Assembly (NCBI GenBank): GCA_946481195.1
Contig: CAMLNG010000206.1
Location: 1-6,816 of the forward strand
Direction of reading: 5' to 3'
From: an uncultured Chromatiaceae bacterium
GTDB taxonomy: Bacteria > Pseudomonadota > Gammaproteobacteria > Enterobacterales > Alteromonadaceae
Length of the DNA: 6,816 nt
Shown here: positions 1 to 6,760 of the stretch, piece by piece
Numbering within the stretch: the stretch's first letter is position 1
How the letters are laid out: the number at the start of each line of letters is the position of its first letter
Translations under genes and position numbers: made by a program
Notes under the pieces: model-generated
What the model was told of the DNA's origin: nothing
Databases searched by the model: none
Seen by the model: only the letters and a program-made list of their open reading frames with translations

Positions 1-276
1 GAAATTCTGTCCGGTGAGACCAACGAAGAGAATCTGTTGCCGGGCGAGACCTTGGAAGAAGATGATGCTGAAGCGGATCCGTTGTTTGATCAGGCTGTGG
101 CCTTTGTCACAGAAAGCCGTAAAGCCTCGGTATCAGGTGTGCAGCGTCGTTTCCGTATCGGTTACAACAGAGCCGCGCGTCTGGTCGAAACCATGGAACA
201 AGTTGGGATTGTCAGTGGTCCGGGCCACAATGGCAACCGTGAAGTTTTAGCTCCGCCTCCGCCAAAAGGGTTTTAA
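1..276 (+). CDS. ftsK: DNA translocase FtsK, C-terminal gamma domain (5'-truncated by the window)
   Basis: The reading frame is open from base 1 and ends with TAA at 274-276, giving the last 91 residues. An acidic linker (about residues 1-27) is followed by a winged-helix domain starting at [11 protein letters not shown]. It contains RIGYNRAAR (52-60) and GHNGNREVL (75-83), which match the E. coli FtsK gamma domain almost residue for residue. In that family the gamma domain reads the KOPS polar sequences and activates XerD, so the septum-bound motor pumps DNA toward dif during chromosome segregation. The N-terminal membrane part and the RecA-like motor lie outside the window. The protein ends in a proline-rich tail, and its stop codon directly abuts the ATG of lolA. 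Identification is firm; completeness of the rest of the gene cannot be judged here. Confidence 0.97.
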   Translation, partial: EILSGETNEENLLPGETLEEDDAEADPLFDQAVAFVTESRKASVSGVQRRFRIGYNRAARLVETMEQVGIVSGPGHNGNREVLAPPPPKGF

Positions 277-900
277 ATGAAACATGTTTTTACGTTAACG
301 GGTTTGCTGCTGGCAGCTGTGTGTTCAGGTGTGGTCAGTGCAGCTGAAACAGCCGCAGAGCAACTCAAGTACAAACTTGCTCGCCTCAATAGTTATCAGG
401 CCAGCTTCCAACAAACAGTGACTGACGCAACGAATAAACAGGTTCAAAGCGGTGAAGGTTATCTGAGCCTGAAGCAACCAGCCTTATTTCGTTTTGAGAC
501 GATCAGCCCAACGCCGAATTTGCTCATTGGCGATGGCCGGACATTATGGCATTACGACGAAACGCTGGAAGAGCTGAAAGTCTATGACGCGGCGAAAGAA
601 GTCGACAAAACACCTTTTGTGTTGCTGACTTCCAGCGACGCTAAGTTATGGGCACTTTATGATGTCAGCGGACAGGGTGAAACTTTTGTCATTACGCCAA
701 AGGATAAAAACAATCCGGTGCAAAAGCTGACTCTGCAATTTTCCGGTGTGGGCCTTGCTAAAATGGCTGTAGCCAGTCAGGACGGGCAGACCAGCAGTTT
801 TGAATTTATTGCCATGCAAAGTAATGTCAGCATCGACAGTGCTCAATTTAAATTCAGCCCGCCCAATGGCGTTGATATCGTTGATTTACGCGGCAAGTGA
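277..900 (+). CDS. lolA: Outer-membrane lipoprotein carrier protein LolA
   Basis: This encodes 207 residues, close to the usual LolA length. LolA is the periplasmic chaperone that takes lipoproteins from the LolCDE transporter in the inner membrane and hands them to LolB at the outer membrane. A Sec signal peptide is visible: basic start MKH, a hydrophobic core to about residue 19, and a likely cleavage after VSA (20-22). The mature part has family features such as [10 protein letters not shown] (39-48) and [10 protein letters not shown], followed by the beta-rich body with [14 protein letters not shown]. The start ATG is immediately after the ftsK stop, and AAAAGGG at 264-270, inside the ftsK end, is a well-placed ribosome binding site. 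The ftsK-lolA-rarA order is common in gammaproteobacteria. No separate promoter is evident, so cotranscription with ftsK or a promoter inside ftsK is inferred. Confidence 0.96.
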   Translation: MKHVFTLTGLLLAAVCSGVVSAAETAAEQLKYKLARLNSYQASFQQTVTDATNKQVQSGEGYLSLKQPALFRFETISPTPNLLIGDGRTLWHYDETLEELKVYDAAKEVDKTPFVLLTSSDAKLWALYDVSGQGETFVITPKDKNNPVQKLTLQFSGVGLAKMAVASQDGQTSSFEFIAMQSNVSIDSAQFKFSPPNGVDIVDLRGK

Positions 901-2231
901 GTAATCTGTCATTTAGTTTTGCCCCTGACGTGCGGCCGCTGGCAGCACGGTTAAGGCCGAAAAACCTGCAGGACTATGTCGGCCAACAACATTTACTTGG
1001 CCCCGGCACGCCGCTGCGTCGTGCCATCGAAGCTGGCCAGCTGAATTCGCTGATTTTTTGGGGGCCGCCAGGCACCGGCAAAACCAGTCTGGCCGAACTG
1101 ATTGCCGGCAACACTGCAGCTGCGATTGAAAAAATTTCCGCGGTTACTGCCGGTATTAAAGAGATCCGGGAGGCTATTGAGCGCGCCTCAAACCGTTTAC
1201 AACAGGGGCAGCGTACGCTGTTATTTGTTGACGAAGTGCACCGCTTTAACAAAAGTCAGCAGGATGCCTTTTTACCGCATATCGAAGATGGCACCATTAT
1301 TTTTATTGGCGCGACCACTGAAAACCCGTCTTTTGCGCTGAATAATGCGTTGTTATCGCGCGCCCGCGTTTGTGTACTGCGCAAAATCAGCAATGATGAT
1401 TTACGTCAGTTGCTGCAACGCGCCTTAGCAGACGAAACATTGAATCAGCAGTTCCCAGTTGTGCTGGCCCCTCACGCAACCGAGTTGTTATTGCAGCTGG
1501 CCGACGGTGATGCCCGCAAAATGTTAAATTTGCTGGAACTTGCCGCGCAGAGCAGCATTGATGGCAATATTGATACCCTTTTATTAAAACAGCTGGTTGA
1601 ACGCCAGCTGCCTGGTTTTGATAATCAGGGTGAGTTGTATTATGACTTGATTTCTGCCTTTCATAAATCGGTGCGCGGCTCTAAGCCAGACGCTGCTTTG
1701 TACTGGTATTGCCGTATTCTCGAAGGCGGCGGTGACGCTCTTTATGTCGCAAGGCGATTATTGGCGATTGCTTCGGAAGATATTGGCAATGCGGATCCAA
1801 GAGCTTTGTCGCTGGCACTGACTGCTTTTGATACTTTTCAGCGGGTTGGACCGGCGGAAGGAGAAAGAGCCATAGCGCAGGCCGCTGTGTATTGTGCTTT
1901 GGCGCCAAAGAGTAATGCGCTTTACAGCGCTTTTAACCAGATGCGCGCTTTTGTCCGAGAACAGCCGGCATTTGAAGTGCCGATACAGCTTCGCAACGCG
2001 GCCACCGGTTTGCTCAAAGAACTGGGCTATGGTGAAGGCTATCGTTATGCGCATGATGAACCTGGTGCCTATGCCGCAGGTATGACTTATTTGCCGCCAG
2101 AAATGCAGCATTTACAGTTTTACCAGCCGACAGACCGTGGGCTGGAACGTCAGCTGGCAGAGAAATTACGATATCTGCGTAGTCTTGATGCCGGGGCTGC
2201 CGCCCAGGAGGACAAGCCTGATGTGGATTAA
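897..2231 (+). CDS. rarA: Replication-associated recombination protein A (RarA/MgsA), AAA+ ATPase
   Basis: The 444 residues are nearly the length of E. coli RarA. The order is: a RarA-type N-terminus ([15 protein letters not shown], about 20-34), Walker A GPPGTGKT (56-63), Walker B LLFVDE (108-113) followed by [10 protein letters not shown], sensor 1 GATTENPSF (138-146), and conserved arginines in LLSRAR (152-157) as arginine-finger candidates. The C-terminal half is the helical tetramerisation region typical of the RarA/WRNIP1/Mgs1 family. RarA forms tetramers, binds SSB and acts at stalled forks and single-strand gaps. The start is a GTG at 897 that overlaps the lolA stop (GTGA), so translation is probably coupled to lolA. 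No good Shine-Dalgarno sequence stands out. I chose GTG because it gives the conserved N-terminus and no closer ATG fits. Confidence 0.96.
   Translation: MSNLSFSFAPDVRPLAARLRPKNLQDYVGQQHLLGPGTPLRRAIEAGQLNSLIFWGPPGTGKTSLAELIAGNTAAAIEKISAVTAGIKEIREAIERASNRLQQGQRTLLFVDEVHRFNKSQQDAFLPHIEDGTIIFIGATTENPSFALNNALLSRARVCVLRKISNDDLRQLLQRALADETLNQQFPVVLAPHATELLLQLADGDARKMLNLLELAAQSSIDGNIDTLLLKQLVERQLPGFDNQGELYYDLISAFHKSVRGSKPDAALYWYCRILEGGGDALYVARRLLAIASEDIGNADPRALSLALTAFDTFQRVGPAEGERAIAQAAVYCALAPKSNALYSAFNQMRAFVREQPAFEVPIQLRNAATGLLKELGYGEGYRYAHDEPGAYAAGMTYLPPEMQHLQFYQPTDRGLERQLAEKLRYLRSLDAGAAAQEDKPDVD
2206..2211 (+). promoter_or_regulatory. Ribosome binding site that decides the crcB start
   Basis: A consensus AGGAGG lies nine bases before the ATG at 2221. 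It sits inside the end of rarA and argues against the longer in-frame start at 2137, which would add 28 residues unlike the Fluc family. Confidence 0.85.
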
Positions 2232-2598
2232 CTATGCAGCCATTGCCGTTGGCGGTGCTATTGGCGCTTGTTTACGTTTTGCCCTCAGCGATGCGATGTT
2301 ACATCTTTTCGGCCGGGCATTTCCTTTTGGCACTTTGCTGGTTAATATTCTCGGGTCTTTTATTATCGGTCTGTTGTATGGTCTGATCCTGACTGAACAA
2401 CTGGCGCCAAATCCGTGGCGGATTTTTATCGGTATCGGGATTTTGGGTGCGTTTACCACCTTTTCCACCTTTTCTATGGACACTGTGTTGATGCTGCAGC
2501 AGGGCGCTTTTGTCAAAGCGACGCTGAATGTGCTGGCCAACCTGGTGTTGTGTTTAACCCTGACCTGGCTTGGTATCAAGCTTGGGACTTTGAAGTAA
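2221..2598 (+). CDS. crcB: Fluoride ion channel CrcB/Fluc
   Basis: With the start at 2221 the product has 125 residues, the normal Fluc size, and four predicted membrane helices (about 3-23, 34-57, 67-92, 97-121). Family motifs are [10 protein letters not shown] (11-20), [14 protein letters not shown] (37-50) and [10 protein letters not shown] (76-85). The asparagine N42 and phenylalanines F81 and F84 match residues that line the paired fluoride pathways in characterised Flucs. The TM3 break around 76-80 is where the central sodium ion binds. Flucs form antiparallel dimers in the inner membrane and let toxic fluoride leak out. The gene begins 11 nt before the rarA stop, behind an AGGAGG site within rarA. 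There is no room for a leader, so no crcB fluoride riboswitch precedes it; expression probably follows the housekeeping transcript. Confidence 0.95.
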   Translation: MWINYAAIAVGGAIGACLRFALSDAMLHLFGRAFPFGTLLVNILGSFIIGLLYGLILTEQLAPNPWRIFIGIGILGAFTTFSTFSMDTVLMLQQGAFVKATLNVLANLVLCLTLTWLGIKLGTLK

Positions 2599-3894
<1,296 letters not shown>

Positions 3895-3901
3895 GCCTCC
3901 A

Positions 3902-3930
3902 TCATACCGGCGGCATCGCCGCCGGTATGA
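3902..3930 (+). repeat. Perfect GC-rich inverted repeat (stem-loop) after serS
   Basis: Two perfect 13-base arms, TCATACCGGCGGC (3902-3914) and GCCGCCGGTATGA (3918-3930), are separated by ATC. It lies 7 nt after the serS stop. No T-run follows on either strand, so it is not a standard intrinsic terminator. It could stabilise the serS 3' end, act with Rho, or be one copy of a dispersed palindromic element. Its right arm contains the upstream ATG of the following small reading frame. Confidence 0.8.
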
Positions 3931-3950
3931 CTGATCCAAATGAGTATGTT

Positions 3951-4157
3951 ATGACTGTGACCCCGCAAAAACCAACTCCAACCGAGCACAGAAATCCAGG
4001 CATCACCAAAAAAGTTGCTATAAAACGCACCAGAACCAGTCCGGTGAAGGTATTTTTGCGCACTGTCTATTGGCTGATCACTTTGGCCATTGTTGGCATC
4101 GTGCTTTATATCAGCTTCGAAGCCGGCTGGATGATTTACAAAAACAGTGCGCATTAA
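3951..4157 (+). CDS. Small basic single-pass membrane protein, unknown function
   Basis: I do not recognise this gene. From the ATG at 3951 it encodes 68 residues; an in-frame ATG at 3927 would add eight. I prefer 3951 because 3927 lies inside the stem of the 3902-3930 hairpin and has no ribosome site, whereas 3951 has a weak TGAG six bases upstream. The first half is hydrophilic, rich in proline, threonine and lysine/arginine (for example KKVAIKRTRT). A single hydrophobic helix follows (TVYWLITLAIVGIVLYISF, ending about 12 residues from the C-terminus), then a short tail EAGWMIYKNSAH. The basic side predicts a cytoplasmic N-terminus. It follows serS on the same strand and ends 41 nt from the converging tusE. 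The opposite-strand frame over the same bases lacks such organisation, which is why I treat this one as the likely gene. Confidence 0.6.
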   Translation: MTVTPQKPTPTEHRNPGITKKVAIKRTRTSPVKVFLRTVYWLITLAIVGIVLYISFEAGWMIYKNSAH

Positions 4158-4167
4158 AAGGTGTTTT

Positions 4168-4199
4168 GCACTGCGGCAAGCGACGGATAACGCAGGTGC
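4168..4199. other. Imperfect stem-loop between converging genes
   Basis: GCACTGCG (4168-4175) can pair with CGCAGGTGC (4191-4199) with one bulged base and a 15-nt loop. It lies between the small membrane protein gene and the end of tusE. There is no strong T-run on either side, so a terminator role for either strand is only a possibility. No better terminator was seen for the tus genes. Confidence 0.25.
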
Positions 4200-4534
4200 T
4201 ATAAGCACTTTGCCGGTTTAGGTAAACCTGCAATACGGGTTGCCTGTTTCGCCGGGCCGTCCGGAAAGAGCAAAAACAGATACTTACTATTACCTTTTTC
4301 CGCGCCGAGTTTTTCCGCCATCGCCTTCACCAGAATTCGCACTGCCGGTGAGGTGTTGTACTCCTGATAAAACTCACGGACAAACCAAACGACTTCCCAA
4401 TGCGCTGGTGTCATGCTGATGTGTTCCAGCCTAGCAAACTCGAGGGCTAAAGCTTCAGTCCACAGAGTTAAATCAGCCAGATAGCCGTGTTTATCCAGAG
4501 TGATATGCTGAAATTCTGTACTTAATCCGAACAT
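4199..4534 (-). CDS. tusE: Sulfurtransferase TusE (DsrC/TusE family)
   Basis: These 111 residues are close to E. coli TusE (109). Diagnostic stretches are [18 protein letters not shown] (43-60), [12 protein letters not shown] (61-72), and the C-terminal arm [18 protein letters not shown] (93-110) with the conserved penultimate cysteine C110. The second cysteine of true DsrC proteins, ten residues earlier, is replaced by R100. This marks a TusE-type relay protein rather than a dissimilatory sulfite reductase partner. TusE takes persulfide sulfur from TusD in the TusBCD complex and passes it to MnmA for 2-thiouridine at tRNA position 34. The start codon lies inside the end of tusB (13-nt overlap) behind an AGGTGA ribosome site (4539-4544). 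It is the last gene of the tus set. Confidence 0.96.
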   Translation of the reverse strand: MFGLSTEFQHITLDKHGYLADLTLWTEALALEFARLEHISMTPAHWEVVWFVREFYQEYNTSPAVRILVKAMAEKLGAEKGNSKYLFLLFPDGPAKQATRIAGLPKPAKCL

Positions 4535-4779
4535 GTAATCACCTGCGACGCCTGAAGTGTCAGCTCAACCCATTGCGTGTCGTCGATTACGCTGACGGAT
4601 GATGGGCAGGAAATCCCACGTTGTTGTAAATCCTTCTGCAATACGCTGACCTGACAGGGCCAATTGGATTGGCGTAACAACAGATAAACGGCGTCGCGAC
4701 GCAGCAATAGCATGTCTTCTGGCTCTACCAGAGTAAGTAATGCCGGCATGTTTGCCTGATGTATTTGGAATAATCGCAT
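4522..4779 (-). CDS. tusB: Sulfur relay protein TusB (DsrH-like)
   Basis: This is a small protein of 85 residues, somewhat shorter than E. coli TusB (95). It has a TusB/DsrH-like pattern: an N-terminal [18 protein letters not shown], the hydrophobic strand [14 protein letters not shown] (22-35), then [13 protein letters not shown] and a closing [15 protein letters not shown]. TusB is the non-catalytic subunit of the TusB2C2D2 hexamer. Sequence similarity in this family is weak, so the call rests as much on position as on motifs: it sits exactly between tusC and tusE. Its ATG follows the tusC stop with no intervening base (TAAATG), and its end overlaps tusE by 13 nt. The ribosome site is weak (TGGTGA), consistent with translational coupling to tusC. 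Confidence 0.9.
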   Translation of the reverse strand: MRLFQIHQANMPALLTLVEPEDMLLLRRDAVYLLLRQSNWPCQVSVLQKDLQQRGISCPSSVSVIDDTQWVELTLQASQVITCSD

Positions 4780-5130
4780 TTAAATCACCACGACAAAGTC
4801 AGCCTGATCCAGCAAGGCGCGCTGTCCGGCAGCGTCCAGCATTTCAACTTCGATACGCAGCTGCGCGGTGGTCAGTGACAAATCGGCCATTGCCTGCCGA
4901 CACACTGCGACTGATGCGATGTCATACAGCGCAAACAGTTTTTGTGTAACGGTAAAGTCTTTGACAACCAAGGGCTTTGTTAGCGGCAGCAATTGTGTTA
5001 CAGCGACGCCGCGGTACAACACTGTCACCTCAAGCTCTGCTGCGGCGAGGGCCAGGCAAAGGTCCTGTGCTTCGCGTGCTGCGCTGGTCGTCCAGGCGGT
5101 TTGTTGCTGGATAATCACACAGCGGCGCAT
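4780..5130 (-). CDS. tusC: Sulfur relay protein TusC (DsrF-like)
   Basis: The 116 residues compare with 119 in E. coli TusC. The fold is the DsrE/DsrF-like alpha/beta type: a first strand RRCVIIQQQ, a helix with SAAREAQDLCLALAA (16-30), strand EVTVLYRGVAVTQLL, then the TusC signature QKLFALYDIASVAVC (63-77) and an ending strand ADFVVVI. TusC is a structural subunit of the TusBCD hexamer, which accepts sulfur from TusA at TusD. The start overlaps the tusD stop by one base (TGATG on the minus strand) and no Shine-Dalgarno sequence is visible, so translation almost certainly depends on termination-reinitiation from tusD. The tusB ATG follows its stop immediately. Confidence 0.94.
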   Translation of the reverse strand: MRRCVIIQQQTAWTTSAAREAQDLCLALAAAELEVTVLYRGVAVTQLLPLTKPLVVKDFTVTQKLFALYDIASVAVCRQAMADLSLTTAQLRIEVEMLDAAGQRALLDQADFVVVI

Positions 5131-5480
5131 CAGAATTGCACCAGCTTGTCGGCGGTTGAGAGCCGCATGCCAAACTCAGCAAGGCCTGCCAGGGTAAAGC
5201 CGGGGCGGGCATGGGTGAAACCGCGTTTTTCAGCAGCCGTGGCGCAATACAATAATGGAATATTGTGCATGCCGGCAAAAGCGCAAAAGCTGCCAACTAA
5301 ATCAGCTTCGTCAGCGGGTAAATCAATGTCCGGACAAATAACCTGTACCGCCTGCTGATAAAAGAAGATATGGTCAATCTGATGACCAAGCTTTAGTGCG
5401 GCAGCAGCGAAACGCTGTACATCATCAAGCACTGGGCTCGCATAACAATCTGATTGGATATACAAAACAAAACTGGCCAT
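5130..5480 (-). CDS. tusD: Sulfurtransferase TusD (DsrE-like), catalytic subunit of TusBCD
   Basis: The 116 residues are slightly shorter than E. coli TusD (128), mainly through a shorter middle. The N-terminus SFVLYIQSDCYASPVLDDV starts the DsrE-like fold, GHQIDHIFFYQQAV (32-45) is the typical second strand, and IPLLYCATAAEKRGF (74-88) carries C79, equivalent to the E. coli persulfide cysteine C78. The C-terminus GFTLAGLAEF...ADKLVQF also matches the family. TusD accepts sulfur from TusA and passes it to TusE. It is the first tus gene. The ATG at 5480 is required by the conserved N-terminus, yet no Shine-Dalgarno sequence precedes it: the upstream bases are the U-tract of the yccA terminator. 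Confidence 0.96.
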   Translation of the reverse strand: MASFVLYIQSDCYASPVLDDVQRFAAAALKLGHQIDHIFFYQQAVQVICPDIDLPADEADLVGSFCAFAGMHNIPLLYCATAAEKRGFTHARPGFTLAGLAEFGMRLSTADKLVQF

Positions 5481-5486
5481 AAGTTT

Positions 5487-5517
5487 AAAAAAAATGCCCC
5501 ACTGAGTGGGGCATTTT
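5487..5517 (-). terminator. Rho-independent terminator after yccA, directly before tusD
   Basis: Perfect 12-bp arms AAAATGCCCCAC (5491-5502) and GTGGGGCATTTT (5506-5517) enclose a 3-nt loop. On the minus strand the stem is followed by a run of eight T (5494 down to 5487), the ideal arrangement to end the yccA transcript. The plus strand offers only TTTT. The T-run ends six bases before the tusD ATG, so the same bases form the tusD leader. Confidence 0.92.
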
Positions 5518-5540
5518 AGAGGAAATGAATCAGCTTGTCG

Positions 5541-6206
5541 TTAGTCGTCGCTGCCGAACACACCTAACAGCTGTAGTAATGCTGTGAACAGATTAAAAAT
5601 GTTCAAATACAGTCCTACAGTGGCGCGAATATAATTGGTTTCACCGCCATGCACGATACGGCTGGTGTCGAACAGGATAAAACCAGACATGATCAACACA
5701 ATCACTGCGTTGATGGCCAGATGCAGCGCCGGTACCTGGAAAAAGATATTGGCCAGACCCGCAACAACGGCCAGCACTAAACCAACAAACAAAAAATTAC
5801 CCATAAATGAGAAATCTTTTTTGCTGGTGAGGGTATAAGCCGACAAGCTGAAGAAGATCAGAGCGGTGGCGCCAAAGGCCTGCATGATCAGTTCTGGGCC
5901 ATTCGGCAGGGCCGCATAACGGTTCAGCATAGGGCCAATCGAAGCGCCCATTACGGCGGTGAACAAAAACACCCAGCCGATGCCCGAAGCTTTATCCGCA
6001 GTTTTCATCACGACAAACACCAGTATTAAAGCGAGTATCGACAAACCGAGGCCTGCCATAGCACTGAGCTCTAACGCCATCGAAATCCCTGCTGCGACAG
6101 CACTGCCAGTGAGTGTCATCGCTAACAGTAGATAGGTGTTACGTAAAACCTTGTTGATTGCGGCACTGTCATGGCCGGTCAATACCTGAGACGGTTGGTA
6201 TTGCAT
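5541..6206 (-). CDS. yccA: YccA-type inner-membrane protein, Bax inhibitor-1 (BI-1/TMBIM) family
   Basis: This 221-residue, very hydrophobic protein is nearly the length of E. coli YccA (219). Seven membrane segments can be placed at about 24-44, 50-68, 76-97, 107-125, 135-157, 163-180 and 195-216. The BI-1 signature region near the end reads SGFILFDTSRIVHGG (174-188), followed by ETNYIRATVGLYLNIFNLF. D180 corresponds to a conserved acidic position implicated in ion leak in bacterial BI-1 homologues. E. coli YccA binds and inhibits the FtsH protease. The N-terminus is soluble and mentions no signal peptide beyond the first helix. A strong AAGGAG site (6212-6217), five bases upstream, fixes the ATG at 6206. 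It is transcribed away from tRNA-Ser and ends at a strong terminator. I cannot tell YccA from its paralogue class YbhL with full certainty, but the neighbouring tus genes favour YccA. Confidence 0.93.
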   Translation of the reverse strand: MQYQPSQVLTGHDSAAINKVLRNTYLLLAMTLTGSAVAAGISMALELSAMAGLGLSILALILVFVVMKTADKASGIGWVFLFTAVMGASIGPMLNRYAALPNGPELIMQAFGATALIFFSLSAYTLTSKKDFSFMGNFLFVGLVLAVVAGLANIFFQVPALHLAINAVIVLIMSGFILFDTSRIVHGGETNYIRATVGLYLNIFNLFTALLQLLGVFGSDD

Positions 6207-6432
6207 AGACTCTCCTTGGTTATGTTTAGATTGGTTGGCAGTACAATAACGAATTCTTTGGTTAACCGCTATGAAGAAAAGACCATAAGTGGCTTAAAAA
6301 ATTCCATCTTTCGGTGTAGGTAGTTAAAAAATCAGCAAGCTGACTAAAAAATATTCTCTTAATCAATTCAATGTGTTAATTGATAAAAAAGTACTTTGAA
6401 TTTTCTGCAGTCTTGATTAATATAACTGCCAC
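6207..6432. promoter_or_regulatory. AT-rich divergent regulatory region between yccA and tRNA-Ser
   Basis: No coding frame is supported here. The strand toward yccA carries the AAGGAG ribosome site but no convincing -35/-10 pair; TATTGT at 6243-6248 is the best weak -10 candidate. Toward the tRNA there are A6 tracts beginning at 6296, 6326, 6346 and 6385. There is also an inverted repeat ATCAATT (6362-6368) / AATTGAT (6378-6384) with a 9-nt spacer, a possible operator of unknown owner. Confidence 0.6.
6396..6426 (+). promoter_or_regulatory. Candidate sigma70 promoter of tRNA-Ser(UGA)
   Basis: TTGAAT (6396-6401) could be the -35 box, with TAATAT (6418-6423, 16-nt spacer) as the -10; TATAAC (6421-6426) is an alternative -10 with a 19-nt spacer. 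A C/G-rich stretch CTGCCAC follows before the tRNA, as expected for the discriminator of a stable-RNA promoter. The start site is inferred, not seen. Confidence 0.5.
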
Positions 6433-6523
6433 GGAGAGATGGCAGAGTGGTTTAATGCACCGGTCTTGAAAACCGGCGAGGGTTAGTAGCCCTTCAAGAG
6501 TTCGAATCTCTTTCTCTCCGCCA
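6433..6523 (+). tRNA. tRNA-Ser(UGA), CCA end encoded
   Basis: The acceptor arms GGAGAGA (6433-6439) and TCTCTCC (6513-6519) pair fully, followed by discriminator G (6520) and encoded CCA (6521-6523). The anticodon arm CCGGT/ACCGG encloses CTTGAAA, with anticodon TGA at 6467-6469. A long class II variable arm (AGGG...CCCT), as in serine tRNAs, and a T arm AAGAG-TTCGAAT-CTCTT complete the cloverleaf. The anticodon stem-loop equals that of E. coli tRNA-Ser(UGA). It reads UCA and, with modification, other UCN codons. It is charged by SerS, encoded upstream in this window. Confidence 0.97.
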
Positions 6524-6531
6524 AATTACAG

Positions 6532-6557
6532 AAAACCCCGCTTACAGCGGGGTTTTT
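6532..6557 (+). terminator. Rho-independent terminator of tRNA-Ser
   Basis: Eleven-base arms AAAACCCCGCT (6532-6542) and AGCGGGGTTTT (6546-6556) enclose loop TAC and are followed by a T-run (6553-6557, then GCTTTT). It begins eight bases after the encoded CCA, so the tRNA is a single-gene transcript. Confidence 0.93.
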
Positions 6558-6588
6558 GCTTTTGAGAACATTAATACAGCGCCGAACA

Positions 6589-6678
6589 AGCTCTGGGTAC
6601 CACGTACCTGCATTTACGCCGACCATTCGCAGAGCTCATGGCGTTCGTCAGGCGAAACGCCAACAGACTGGCGTTTCG
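6589..6678. other. Densely self-complementary intergenic stretch, no gene recognised
   Basis: AGCTCTG (6589-6595) pairs with CAGAGCT (6630-6636) and directly encloses a small hairpin GGTAC (6596-6600) / GTACC (6604-6608). Then come three related arms: TGGCGTTCG (6639-6647), CGAAACGCCA (6653-6662) and TGGCGTTTCG (6669-6678). The middle arm can pair with either neighbour: with the left one with a single bulge, or perfectly over 10 bp with the right one. On the minus strand a 33-codon frame (6715 down to 6614) covers the stretch but looks accidental. It may be a structured RNA, an attenuator-like element or a copy of a dispersed intergenic repeat. Confidence 0.45.
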
Positions 6679-6715
6679 AAAGCCCCGACTCACCATACCC
6701 TCCATCCCTGGACAT

Positions 6716-6743
6716 AAAAAAAGCCGGTCTGAACCGGCTTTTT
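6716..6743 (-). terminator. Rho-independent terminator, best on the minus strand
   Basis: Arms AAAAAGCCGGT (6718-6728) and ACCGGCTTTTT (6733-6743) enclose loop CTGA. The minus strand reads out into seven T (6722 down to 6716), the plus strand into five T. It probably serves a minus-strand gene ending at 6761, and may work in both directions. Confidence 0.85.
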
Positions 6744-6760
6744 CACACTATGTTCAATTT

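Noticed and set aside
2137..2220. A longer crcB start giving 153 residues
   Set aside because: The extra 28 residues are hydrophilic and unlike Fluc proteins, while the ATG at 2221 has a consensus AGGAGG at the right distance and gives the normal family length.
4199..4534. DsrC-type partner of dissimilatory sulfite reductase
   Set aside because: Only the penultimate cysteine is present; the second DsrC cysteine ten residues earlier is R100, and the neighbours are tusBCD, so this is TusE.
6361..6426. IHF or FNR binding sites in the AT-rich intergenic region
   Set aside because: The best IHF-like match (6361-6373) fails at a core position, and the TTGAT/ATCAA halves are in the wrong order and spacing for FNR.
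6614..6715. A 33-codon minus-strand frame over the structured stretch after tRNA-Ser
   Set aside because: It is short, has no ribosome site noticed, and its sequence is dictated by the inverted repeats.
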